DNA from: JAOPZW01 sp963806015 | GTDB lineage: Bacteria; Actinomycetota; Thermoleophilia; Solirubrobacterales; Solirubrobacteraceae | NCBI GenBank assembly: GCA_963806015.1 | Contig: CAWDWM010000005.1 | Span: 484,396 to 548,395 of the forward strand | DNA: 64,000 bases | Direction: 5' to 3' | Part shown: positions 37,576-45,273 of the stretch, in pieces | Numbering within the stretch: position 1 is the first letter of the stretch | How the letters are laid out: the number at the start of each line of letters is the position of its first letter | Position numbers and translations under genes: made by a program | Notes under the pieces: model-generated | What the model was told of the DNA's origin: nothing | What the model saw: only the letters and a program-made list of their open reading frames with translations | Databases searched by the model: none

Positions 37576-38373
37576 CTAGCCCTGGCCCTGTGGGGCGCTT
37601 GCGCCGCCCGCGACGGCAGTGGGGCCCGCCGCAGGTGGCGCAGTTGTCGCTGGCACGGTGGTGGTGGTCGACGGCGCGGCGGTGGTGGTCGACGGCGCGG
37701 TGGTGGTGGTCGCGGGCGCCGCGGCCGCGGTCGCCGTGGCGGCCGGCGCGGTGGTCGCCGCGGCCGGCGCGGTGGTCGTGGTCGCCGGCGTGGCGGTCGT
37801 CGCAGCCGGCGTCGTCGTCGCCGCCACCGCGGGCGCCGCGGTCGGCGTCACCGGATCGGGCGGCTTGATCGCGGCCGCCGCGCGCGCGGCGTCGGCCCCG
37901 CGGCCGTCGAGGTAGTGCACGTCACCGGCGGCGGGCGTCACCATCCCGAGCTTCGCCGCGACGCCCTGGATGCGCTCGCCCGAGTCGAGCTTGGAGATGT
38001 CCTCGCGCAGGCTCGAGTTCTGGCGATCGAACGTGTCCGCCGCGGTCACCGCCCGGCTGATGCCGGCGTTGAGCTTGAGCAGCGAGACCTGCATGAAGAC
38101 GATCCCCATGAGCCCGACCGCCATGATCGCGATCCACGCCCGCCCGCGGACGAGGCGATCGAGGACGCGGGCGTCGCCGACTCGCATCGCCCGCGTGCCG
38201 AGGCGCATCGCGAACGGCGGCCGCGCCACCGCAGTGGCGGCCGTGGCGCTCGCGCGCGGATCGCGCTTGGGTCGGCTCGGTCCCGAGAAGCGGCGCGGCG
38301 GGCGTGGCGCGGCGGGTCCGCGGCGCACGGTGCGCGTCGGATGGCGGGCGGCGATGGTGGCAGGGGGCGTCAT
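37576..38373 (-). CDS. FtsL/DivIC-like division protein with a Thr/Ala/Pro tail
   Basis: A 265-residue bitopic protein. Residues 1-75 are basic and Pro/Arg-rich (cytoplasmic), about 78-100 form one helix (AWIAIMAVGLMGIVFMQVSLL), about 101-140 a short coiled coil (TFDRQNSSLREDISKLDSGERI) with the FtsL-like VAAKLGMVTPAAGDVHYL. About 165-250 is a low-complexity TTTTAPA-type tail. Position between rsmH and ftsI is the standard place of ftsL. The start overlaps the rsmH end by four bases. The long extracellular tail is not standard for FtsL. Confidence 0.8.
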   Translation of the reverse strand: MTPPATIAARHPTRTVRRGPAAPRPPRRFSGPSRPKRDPRASATAATAVARPPFAMRLGTRAMRVGDARVLDRLVRGRAWIAIMAVGLMGIVFMQVSLLKLNAGISRAVTAADTFDRQNSSLREDISKLDSGERIQGVAAKLGMVTPAAGDVHYLDGRGADAARAAAAIKPPDPVTPTAAPAVAATTTPAATTATPATTTTAPAAATTAPAATATAAAAPATTTTAPSTTTAAPSTTTTVPATTAPPAAGPTAVAGGASAPQGQG

Positions 38374-39317
38374 GCTTGGGTCTCCTCGAGCTTCCGTGCT
38401 GCGCGCATCCGGGCGGACCGCGCGCGGGGGTTGGCGGCGACTTCACCGGGCGTGGGCGCCACGGCGCGACGCGTGAGCAGCTCCGCCTCCGGGACGCGAC
38501 CGCAGGCGCACACCGGGAAGTCCGGTGGGCAGATGCAGCCCCGCGCCCTGGCGACCAGGAAGCGCTTCACGCGGCGGTCTTCCAGCGAATGGAAGGAAAT
38601 CCCTGCAAACCGGCCACGTACGCGCAGCAGGTCCCAGGCGGCGGGCAGCGCGGCGTCGAGCTGGCCGAGCTCGTCGTTGACCGCGATCCGGATGGCCTGG
38701 AAGACGCGCTTGGCCGGATGACCGGAGGCGAACCGCGCGGGGACGGGCACGGCGGCGGTCACGACCTCGACGAGCTCGTTGGTCGTGTGCATCGGCGCCG
38801 CGGCGCGCGCGCGGACCAGGGCGCGGGCGATGGGCCGCGCGTAGCGCTCCTCGCCGTAGTCGCGCAGCAGCGTCGCGAGGCGGCGCTCGTCCCAGGTGTT
38901 GACCACGTCGGCGGCGGTGAGCTCGTCGTCGGGGTCCATGCGCATGTCCAGGGGCGCGTCGTAGGCGTAGGAGAAGCCGCGCTCGCGCGTGTCGACCTGC
39001 ATCGAGGACATGCCGAGGTCGAGGTAGACCAGGTCGGCGCGGACGCCCTCGTCGCGCAGCTCCTGCAGCGCATCGGCGAACGGCGCGCGGATGAAGCGCG
39101 TGCGGCAGGCGACGTCGGCGGCCAGCTCGGCGAAGCGCTCCTCGGCCGCGGGATCGCGATCGATGGCGATGAGCTCGCCCCCCGGGCCCAGGCGCTCGGC
39201 CACCAGGCGCGCGTGGCCGCCGCCGCCGAACGTGCAGTCGACCGCGATCTCGCCCGGCTGAGGGTCGAGGAGGTCGATCAGCTCGCCGGCCAGGACCGGG
39301 ACGTGCGTGGTGGTCAT
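38370..39317 (-). CDS. rsmH: 16S rRNA m4C1402 methyltransferase
   Basis: A 315-residue SAM methyltransferase. The N-terminus THVPVLAGELIDLLDPQPGEIAVDCTFGGGGHARLVAERL holds the SAM-binding motif; further markers are LVYLDLGMSSMQVDTRERGFSY, DMRMDPDDELTAADVVN, FQAIRIAVNDEL and ISFHSLEDRRVKRFL. It makes the N4-methyl of C1402. ATG 39317 follows the mraZ stop by one base gap; an earlier ATG at 39329 would overlap mraZ. A cysteine cluster (CICPPDFPVCACG) is near the C-terminus. Confidence 0.95.
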   Translation of the reverse strand: MTTTHVPVLAGELIDLLDPQPGEIAVDCTFGGGGHARLVAERLGPGGELIAIDRDPAAEERFAELAADVACRTRFIRAPFADALQELRDEGVRADLVYLDLGMSSMQVDTRERGFSYAYDAPLDMRMDPDDELTAADVVNTWDERRLATLLRDYGEERYARPIARALVRARAAAPMHTTNELVEVVTAAVPVPARFASGHPAKRVFQAIRIAVNDELGQLDAALPAAWDLLRVRGRFAGISFHSLEDRRVKRFLVARARGCICPPDFPVCACGRVPEAELLTRRAVAPTPGEVAANPRARSARMRAARKLEETQA

Positions 39318-39318
39318 G

Positions 39319-39753
39319 TCAACCAGCATGGCCGAAGGCAGCGGTGATGTCGGGAAGCTCGTCGGACAGCGCGGCGTTGTAGTCGGTCCAGGCACCGCGG
39401 TCCCAGACCTCGAGGCAGTCGCCGGCACCGGTGACGACGACCTCCTTGCGCAGCGCGCCGTGCTCGAGCAGGACGGTGGGGACCATCACGCGCCCGGCGG
39501 CATCGAGGTCGGTGTCGAACGAGTTGGCGCTGAAGAAGCGCTGGAGCTTGCGCGCCTGGTCGGAGAGCGGGTGGACGCCCTGCAGCGCGCTACCGGTGTA
39601 GGCCTCGAAGCCGACGGGCGTCCAGACCTGCACGCAACGCTCGATGCCCTTGGCGAGGACCACGCCCTCCGAGAGCGAAGCCCGGAACTTGGCCGGGATC
39701 GTGAGCCGGTTCTTCGCGTCGAGGCTGTAGTCGAAGGTGCCGCGGAATGCCAT
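39319..39753 (-). CDS. mraZ: Transcriptional regulator MraZ
   Basis: A 144-residue protein with two SpoVT/AbrB-like halves. Each half has the family core: MAFRGTFDYSLDAKNRLTIPAKFRAS and SFDTDLDAAGRVMVPTVLLEHGAL. MraZ forms a ring that binds repeated boxes in front of its own operon. Such boxes occur about 100-160 bases upstream (39857-39912), which supports autoregulation of the dcw operon here. Confidence 0.95.
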   Translation of the reverse strand: MAFRGTFDYSLDAKNRLTIPAKFRASLSEGVVLAKGIERCVQVWTPVGFEAYTGSALQGVHPLSDQARKLQRFFSANSFDTDLDAAGRVMVPTVLLEHGALRKEVVVTGAGDCLEVWDRGAWTDYNAALSDELPDITAAFGHAG

Positions 39754-39849
39754 GAGCGTCGCGCGAGCGGATGTGCCGTGGTCGCGAAAGAGAGTTCGGG
39801 CCGAGGTGGAGGAGTGGGAGGAGCCCCTCCACCCCGGTCCGGTATCGGC

Positions 39850-39912
39850 GTTCTACCCCACTTTCCCCCACAACGCAAGCCAACTTGCACATTTCCTCCC
39901 ACCAATATCCAC
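39850..39912 (-). promoter_or_regulatory. dcw promoter with MraZ boxes
   Basis: On the minus strand boxes GTGGA (39912-39908), GTGGG (39902-39898), GTGGG (39871-39867) and GTGGG (39861-39857) stand at 10, 31 and 10 base steps, i.e. on one DNA face. GTGGG-N5-GTGGG is the established MraZ target form. A possible promoter overlaps: TTGCGT (39878-39873), 17 bases, TAGAAC (39855-39850). Two boxes fall in the -35/-10 spacer, so MraZ would block polymerase directly. The rest of 39754-40146 shows no gene. Confidence 0.65.
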
Positions 39913-40146
39913 CCTTCCGCCCCGCATCGCCCCCGAAAGCGGTCAGGAGCAGCGTTTTCCGCAGCGCGACGGCGCCGGCCGGCGCGAGGGGCTCCGGCGC
40001 AAGCCGCCGTGCGGATCGCCGCCGTGCACGCGTCCTTGCGGTCCCGGGGCGCTTCCGTCCGAGGCCTGTGCCTTCGGTGGGGAGGGGTGGGACGTTCGTC
40101 CGCCGACCTACGCCGCGACGGGGGCCGTCTCCTACGATGCGTGGCG

Positions 40147-41703
40147 ATGAAGACCACGCGCCTGCTCGCCATCATCGCCGTGCTCGCGCTGTGCGGCGCC
40201 CTCGTCGCCGGTTGCGGGTCCTCCAGCGGCAGCGGGGGCTCGGATGATCCCGCCGCGCTGATCCCGGCCGGCGCCCCGGTCTACGTCGAGGGCCTGCTCC
40301 ATCCCGAAGGCAAGGTCCGCAGCGACCTCGAGGGCGCGCTGAAGAAGATCCTGCGCACCGACGACCCCGCGGCCAAGATCACCGATCTCCTCAACCAGAG
40401 CGGCAAGGGCGAGAAGGTCACGTTCAAGGACGACGTCGAGCCATGGCTCGGCGACCGCTTCGGCGTCGCGGTCACCGCGCTGCACAACGGCCGGAACGCC
40501 GACTACGTGGCCGTCATCGCCTCCAAGGACGACGGCAAGGCCGAGAAGACGCTGGCCAAGCAGACGGGCGACATCGTCAAGCGCTCCTACAAGGGCGTCG
40601 ACTACCGCTTCGACCGCAAGGACAAGACCGCGACGGCGATCGTCGATCACCGCGTCGTGGTCGGCACCGAGGGCGGCCTGAAGGCGGTCGTCGATGCCAA
40701 GGGCGGCGACACGCTGGACGAGTCCAACGGCCTGGGCGCCGTTCGCTCCAAGGTCGCCCAGGATCGCATCGGGCTCTTCTACCTCGACGTCCAGGGCCTG
40801 CTGCGCACGGTGGCGCAGACCGCGAGCAGCGATCCGCAGGTCGGCGCCATGCTGCAGTCCTTCTCCAGCGCGGCGCCCAAGACGATCGGCGCCGCGCTCC
40901 AGGCGCAGCCCGATGCGCTGCGGATCGACGCGGTCAGCATCGGTACGCCGAAGTCCGCGACGACGGGCGGCAGCGGCGCCGACATCCTGGCCACGCTGCC
41001 CGCCGACTCGTGGCTGGGCCTCGGCGTGGCCAACCTCGGCCAGACGCTCGACCGCGTCCTGCAGACGGTGGCCGGCGGGGGCGGCCTCACCGGCGTGGGC
41101 GTCAACGCGCTGCTCGGCCAGTTCCAGAAGCAGACGGGCCTCGACCTGCGCAAGGACGTGCTGGGCTGGATGGGCGACGCCGGCGTGTTCGTCGGCGGCA
41201 CGTCGAGCGCGGACGTCGGCGGGGCGCTCGTGATCAAGACGACCGACCCCGCCAAGACCAAGCGCACGATGACGGTCCTCGAGCGCTTCGCGCGCAAGCA
41301 GAGCGCGGGCACGAAGATCACGTCGCTGCACGGCACGGGCATCGACGACGGGTTCACCGCGCGCAGCGCGACCGGCCCCGCCGTTCGGGTCGCCCTCGCC
41401 GGCGATCGCTTCGTGGTCGCGACCGGCGGCCAGGGCGTCCTGCGCCAGGCGATCTCACCCGGCGGGCAGCTCGGGTCCTCGCCGGCCTTCACCGCCGCCG
41501 CGGACAAGCTCGGCAATGGCCTGCGGCCCTCGTTCTATCTCGACTTCACCCAGGTGACGAAGCTGCTCGAGTCCTTCGCGGCGTCGAACCCCGGCTTCCG
41601 GCAGGCCAAGCCCTACCTCGACACCTTCGGCGCGATCGCCGCCGGTGCCAAGGACGAGGGCTCGGGCGTCACCCGGTCGCGCTTCGTCGTAACGCTGCGC
41701 TAG
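40147..41703 (+). CDS. DUF3352 lipoprotein
   Basis: A 518-residue exported protein. MKTTRLLAIIAVLALCGALVAGC is a lipoprotein signal with lipobox LVAGC, followed by a Gly/Ser linker (GSSSGSGGSDD). The body matches DUF3352-type surface proteins: PAGAPVYVEGLLHPEGKVRSDLEGAL, VEPWLGDRFGVAVTAL, VLGWMGDAGVFVGGTSSADVGGALVI and FYLDFTQVTKLLESFAA. The function is not known; the fold suggests an extracytoplasmic binding or chaperone role. It is divergent from the dcw operon. ATG 40147 is preferred to GTG 40141. Confidence 0.78.
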   Translation: MKTTRLLAIIAVLALCGALVAGCGSSSGSGGSDDPAALIPAGAPVYVEGLLHPEGKVRSDLEGALKKILRTDDPAAKITDLLNQSGKGEKVTFKDDVEPWLGDRFGVAVTALHNGRNADYVAVIASKDDGKAEKTLAKQTGDIVKRSYKGVDYRFDRKDKTATAIVDHRVVVGTEGGLKAVVDAKGGDTLDESNGLGAVRSKVAQDRIGLFYLDVQGLLRTVAQTASSDPQVGAMLQSFSSAAPKTIGAALQAQPDALRIDAVSIGTPKSATTGGSGADILATLPADSWLGLGVANLGQTLDRVLQTVAGGGGLTGVGVNALLGQFQKQTGLDLRKDVLGWMGDAGVFVGGTSSADVGGALVIKTTDPAKTKRTMTVLERFARKQSAGTKITSLHGTGIDDGFTARSATGPAVRVALAGDRFVVATGGQGVLRQAISPGGQLGSSPAFTAAADKLGNGLRPSFYLDFTQVTKLLESFAASNPGFRQAKPYLDTFGAIAAGAKDEGSGVTRSRFVVTLR

Positions 41704-42842
41704 ATCCCGAGCCTTTCGGAGGCCAGCCGCGCGCCTTCCAGGCGCGCCTGGATCTTCTGCATCGCGACGTCGCGGGCGAAGTCCGGCGAGCCATGGCTGG
41801 GCTTGACGTCGCGACTGAACGGCGAGAAGCCGCAGTCGTCGGTGGCGCCCAGGCGCTCCTTGGGGATGTACTTGGCGGCCAGCACGAGGTCGTCGGCGAC
41901 CTGATCGGCGGTCTCCACCTCGGGTGACAGCGGGTTGATGACGCCCATGAAGCAGACCTGCGCGACGCCGTTGGCGTCCTCGCGGCTGTACTTGCCGCAC
42001 AGCCGGTAGACCTCCTCCTTGTCCTCCTCGCTGGAGCACTGGATGAGGAAGTAGCCGGCGTTGAGGTCGAACATCTTGCTCAAGAGCTTCTCGTAGGGCA
42101 CCTCCTTGCTGTGCACCGAGTCGCAGTCGCCGCCGGGGCACGTGTGGATGCCGATGTTGCGGCGCTCCTCGGGCGAGAAGCGGTCGATGACGCGGTTGTT
42201 CAGCGCGATGAACTCGTCGAGCATGTCCTTGTTGGTCCACGGGTTGCGCGAGTCGTTCTTGTTGGCCAGCCGGCCCTCGGTGAAGTCGATCGAGACCCGG
42301 ACGGCGCCGGCGGCGAAGCACTGGCGGATGTCCTTCTCGACCTCGTCGCACAGGTCGTCGAGGAACTGCTCGCGCGAGTAGCCCGCGATGGCGCCCTCGA
42401 GCGGATACAGGAGCATCAGCATCGACGGTGCGATGACCGCCTGCTTGACCGGCTTGGAGGCGATCGCCCGGTTCTTCTCGACGAACTCCGAGGCGAACGT
42501 CTTGTAGCGGAAGGGGCCGCCGGTCAGCCGCGGCAGCTGACGGTGATGGCCGTCGTCGAAGATGGCGAAGAACTGGCCGTCGCCGGCGAGGTTGTCGGCC
42601 AGGCCGGTGCCCGCGAGGGTGTCGGTGATCGGGTAGGTGGCGAAGCTCGACTCGCGCTGCTCGCCGTCGGTGACGATCGGCTCGCCGGTCGCCTCGAGGC
42701 GCTCGATCGAGTCCTTCGCGGCGGCGTCCTGCTGCTCCTTGAGCTGCTCCCAGGTGATGTCGCCCTGGTCGTAGGCCTCGTAGGCCTCCTGAAGCTTCAT
42801 CGGCCTCGGCAGGGAACCGACGAGCTCGGTCGGGATGGGCAT
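41700..42842 (-). CDS. MetE C-terminal-like methyltransferase
   Basis: A 380-residue barrel of the cobalamin-independent methionine synthase (catalytic half) family. The zinc ligands look intact: IGIHTCPGGD (His-x-Cys, as in MetE), and the late Cys in ATDDCGFSPF; SIDFTEGRLANKND lies in the substrate barrel. Stand-alone MetE-like proteins use methyl donors other than folylpolyglutamate or act in core catabolic methyl transfer, and the substrate here is not determined. ATG 42842 has its own upstream operator. It is downstream of a TetR gene on the same strand, and convergent with the DUF3352 gene. Confidence 0.75.
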   Translation of the reverse strand: MPIPTELVGSLPRPMKLQEAYEAYDQGDITWEQLKEQQDAAAKDSIERLEATGEPIVTDGEQRESSFATYPITDTLAGTGLADNLAGDGQFFAIFDDGHHRQLPRLTGGPFRYKTFASEFVEKNRAIASKPVKQAVIAPSMLMLLYPLEGAIAGYSREQFLDDLCDEVEKDIRQCFAAGAVRVSIDFTEGRLANKNDSRNPWTNKDMLDEFIALNNRVIDRFSPEERRNIGIHTCPGGDCDSVHSKEVPYEKLLSKMFDLNAGYFLIQCSSEEDKEEVYRLCGKYSREDANGVAQVCFMGVINPLSPEVETADQVADDLVLAAKYIPKERLGATDDCGFSPFSRDVKPSHGSPDFARDVAMQKIQARLEGARLASERLGI

Positions 42843-42919
42843 GCTCTCTCCTCTACTGACCCACTGCACTGAATGCCGCGACCGAGTCCTCCAGGCCTCA
42901 CGCGCGGCCGGACAACGAC

Positions 42920-42935
42920 GAGACAGACCTGTCTC
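42920..42935. promoter_or_regulatory. TetR operator in front of the MetE-like gene
   Basis: A 16-base palindrome GAGACAGACCTGTCTC lies 78 bases before the MetE-like ATG. Its core ACAGACCTGTCTC recurs exactly at 43581-43593 upstream of the neighbouring tetR gene. A shared inverted repeat in front of a regulator and its downstream target is strong evidence for an operator. Confidence 0.65.
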
Positions 42936-42968
42936 AACCGCTACCGTAACCGACGCGTCAACCTGGCG

Positions 42969-43565
42969 CTAGGGCGTGATCCCGTGGTGGGCGAGGAGCA
43001 GTCGCCCGAGCTCGCGTGCTCGCGCCCCGGCCTCGCGATCGCCCTCGGCGGCGGCCACGATGCAGCCCTTCATGAGGATGTGCCACTGGCGCGCGAAGCC
43101 GTCGACGCCGTCCACGCCGGCCTCCCGGGCCAGGCCGCCGATGAAGTCCCGGATCGCGTGCAGCCGGCGCACGCTGTCCTGGCGCACCGGGCTGCCCGGG
43201 TCGTCGAGCTCGAGCATGACGTTGATGAACGAGCAGCCCTCGAAGTCGTCGCGCGCGAACCACTCGCCGAAGACGTCGAAGATCGTCAGCAGCCGCTGCG
43301 CGGGAGTCGCGGCGCGGCTCTCCACGGTGTCCTGCAGCCAGGCGCGCGTCCAGCGCTCCTCACGGCGTTCGAGGAAGGCCAGGATCAGGTCGTCCTTCGA
43401 CGCGAAGTTGCGATACAGCGTCATCTTCGCCACGCCCGACTCGGCGATGATCCGGTCGACGCCGACCGCCCTCGTGCCGTGCCGGCTGAACAGCTCGTAG
43501 GCGGTCTCGAGGACTCGCTCGCGGCCGCTCTGGGGTCCACCCGTGGCACGTCCTCCCGCCGTCAT
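42969..43565 (-). CDS. TetR-family regulator of the MetE-like gene
   Basis: A 198-residue TetR regulator. HTH: RERVLETAYELFSRHGTRAV, VDRIIAESGVAKMTLYRNFASKDDLILAFL. The rest is helical ligand-binding domain. It starts at ATG 43565 with an operator 14 bases upstream, and the MetE-like gene follows after 126 bases on the same strand with the same operator. It therefore probably represses both. A longer upstream frame is antisense to tadC and was not used. Confidence 0.88.
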   Translation of the reverse strand: MTAGGRATGGPQSGRERVLETAYELFSRHGTRAVGVDRIIAESGVAKMTLYRNFASKDDLILAFLERREERWTRAWLQDTVESRAATPAQRLLTIFDVFGEWFARDDFEGCSFINVMLELDDPGSPVRQDSVRRLHAIRDFIGGLAREAGVDGVDGFARQWHILMKGCIVAAAEGDREAGARARELGRLLLAHHGITP

Positions 43566-43580
43566 CGTGGCGCCGATGGT

Positions 43581-43593
43581 ACAGACCTGTCTC
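43581..43593. promoter_or_regulatory. TetR operator in front of its own gene
   Basis: ACAGACCTGTCTC, identical to 42923-42935, sits 15 bases before the tetR ATG and directly beside the tadC stop (43595-43597). The left flank is TAC rather than GAG, so this copy is a less perfect palindrome. Confidence 0.6.
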
Positions 43594-43594
43594 G

Positions 43595-44416
43595 TCAGTC
43601 CGGCAACACCGCCGCCGACAGGCACGCGCCCACGAGCAGCATGACCGCGGGCACGAGCAGCAGCGCGACCACGAGCTGGATCTTGGGCGCCGCGCGTGCC
43701 GCGCGCTCGCGCACGCGCTGGGCGCGCTGGGCGCGCGCGTCGGCGGCCAGGGCGCGCAGCGCGGGCGCCAGGGGCGCGCCGTGGCGCTCGGAGCGGGCGA
43801 TGGCGGCGACCAGCCCGGCGACGCCCTCCAGCGGGCAGCGGCGCGCCAGCCGCTCGAGTGCCTGCGCGCGCGGGACGCCGAGCGTCGCCCGCATCGCGGC
43901 GCTGCGCAGCTCCGCGGCCAGCGGACCGCGGCGCCGGCGTCCGACCTCGGCCAGCGCCCGCAGCGCCGGCTGCCCCGCGCCGGCCGCGACGTGGAGGAGG
44001 TCGAGCACCTCGGGCAGCTCGGCCGCCATCGTCACGCGCCGGCGCCGGGCGCGGCGCGCCAGCCACGCGTCCGGCGCCACGAACGCGCCCGCCGGCGCGG
44101 TGAGGATGGCCGCCGGCCCGAGGCGGCCGGGGAGCACCGCGGCGGCAGGGAGCGCGGCCACGAAGGCCGCCACCGCCGCCCCGCACTTGAGCGCCATCAC
44201 CTCGGCCACGGACACGGTCACCGGCGCCCCCGCGGCGTCGAGCCGGCGCGCGAGGTCGCGCGGCGGGGCCGGCATGCCGATGCGCCGGCCCAGGCGCGCC
44301 AAGGCCGACGGGAGGCGGGTCCCGGCGCGCGGGCGCCTGGCGCCCGCGGCCGCGAGCTCGACGATCCCGCCGGCAGCGCACGCGGCGGCCACGACGGCCA
44401 GCGCCATCGCCCGCAT
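43595..44416 (-). CDS. tadC: TadC-like type II secretion F-domain protein
   Basis: A 273-residue membrane protein of the tight-adherence pilus platform. The T2SSF-type core is ELPEVLDLLHVAAGAGQPALRALAEVGRR, then LERLARRCPLEGVAGLVAAIARSERHGAPLAPALRALA, followed by a final helix (VVALLLVPAVMLLVGACLSAAV). Together with TadB it forms the inner membrane platform. ATG 44416 shares a base with the tadB stop (TGATG), or GTG 44419 could be used. Confidence 0.8.
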   Translation of the reverse strand: MRAMALAVVAAACAAGGIVELAAAGARRPRAGTRLPSALARLGRRIGMPAPPRDLARRLDAAGAPVTVSVAEVMALKCGAAVAAFVAALPAAAVLPGRLGPAAILTAPAGAFVAPDAWLARRARRRRVTMAAELPEVLDLLHVAAGAGQPALRALAEVGRRRRGPLAAELRSAAMRATLGVPRAQALERLARRCPLEGVAGLVAAIARSERHGAPLAPALRALAADARAQRAQRVRERAARAAPKIQLVVALLLVPAVMLLVGACLSAAVLPD

Positions 44417-45273
44417 CACCAGCCCTCCCCCACCCGTGCGATGCGATTGATGAGCACGCAGGCGACCAGCTGGCACACGGCCGCGCCCCCGAGCAGCCAC
44501 GGTGCCAGGGGCGCGCGCAGCAGCGCGGCGGCGTAGCCGGGGTCGGCGAGCTCGAGCAGCGCCGCGGCGCCCACGGGCAGCAGCGCGACGAGCCAGGCGG
44601 TGAAGCGCGCCTGCGCCGTTGCGCTGCGCGCGTCGTCCTCCACGCGGGCGGCCTCCTCGAGCCCGCCCGCGATCGAGCGCAGCAGGCCGGCCAGGTCGCC
44701 CCCGGCGTCGCGCTGAAGCAGGATCGCCGCGACGATGGTGTCCCATGCGGGGGCGCCGGCGCGCAGGCGCAGGCGCTCGAGCACCTCCTCGGTGCGGGCG
44801 CCGAGCGCGAGCGCGCGCGCTGCCGCGCGCAGCTCTGCCCCACCTGCCCCGGGCACGCCGCCCTCGGCCACGACAGCCAGCGCGCCGCGCACCGCGTGGC
44901 CGCCCGCCAGCGCGTCGGCCAGCGCGCGCGCCGCGCCGGGCGCGGCCCGTGCCAGGTCGCTGCGCCAGCGCTCGCGGCGCGCGCGCACGAGCCGCCCGAC
45001 GCAGAGCGGACCGCCCGCCGCGCACGCGGCGCCCGCGACCGGCCCGGCCAGCAGCCAGCCGCCGGCCAGCAGGGCGCCGGCCCCCACGAGCGCCAGGCGC
45101 CGGCGCTCGGGGACGGTCGGGGTGCGGCCCTCGCGGCGCACCGCGCTCAGCGGCTCGAGCCAGCGCCCGATGACGCGCGCCGGCGCCGCCTGCTCGGCGG
45201 CCGCCAGCGCCTCCCACGCACCCACCACGGCCAGCACCCCGGCGAGCCCGGCCAGCGCGACGGCCGCCATCAC
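44416..45273 (-). CDS. tadB: TadB-like type II secretion F-domain protein
   Basis: A 285-residue membrane protein. Two N-terminal helices (VALAGLAGVLAVVGAWEAL and LALVGAGALLAGGWLLAGPVAGAACAAGG) precede a T2SSF domain: ALADALAGGHAVRGALAVVAEGG, then WDTIVAAILLQRDAGGDLAGLLRSIAGGLEEAARVEDD, and further helices at the end. It starts inside the cpaF stop, so the three genes are translated as one unit. Confidence 0.82.
   Translation of the reverse strand: MMAAVALAGLAGVLAVVGAWEALAAAEQAAPARVIGRWLEPLSAVRREGRTPTVPERRRLALVGAGALLAGGWLLAGPVAGAACAAGGPLCVGRLVRARRERWRSDLARAAPGAARALADALAGGHAVRGALAVVAEGGVPGAGGAELRAAARALALGARTEEVLERLRLRAGAPAWDTIVAAILLQRDAGGDLAGLLRSIAGGLEEAARVEDDARSATAQARFTAWLVALLPVGAAALLELADPGYAAALLRAPLAPWLLGGAAVCQLVACVLINRIARVGEGW

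Noticed and set aside
37640..37830. Plus-strand Trp/Val-rich repetitive ORFs
   Set aside because: These are the antisense reading of the Thr/Ala/Pro codons of the FtsL-like tail, not independent genes.
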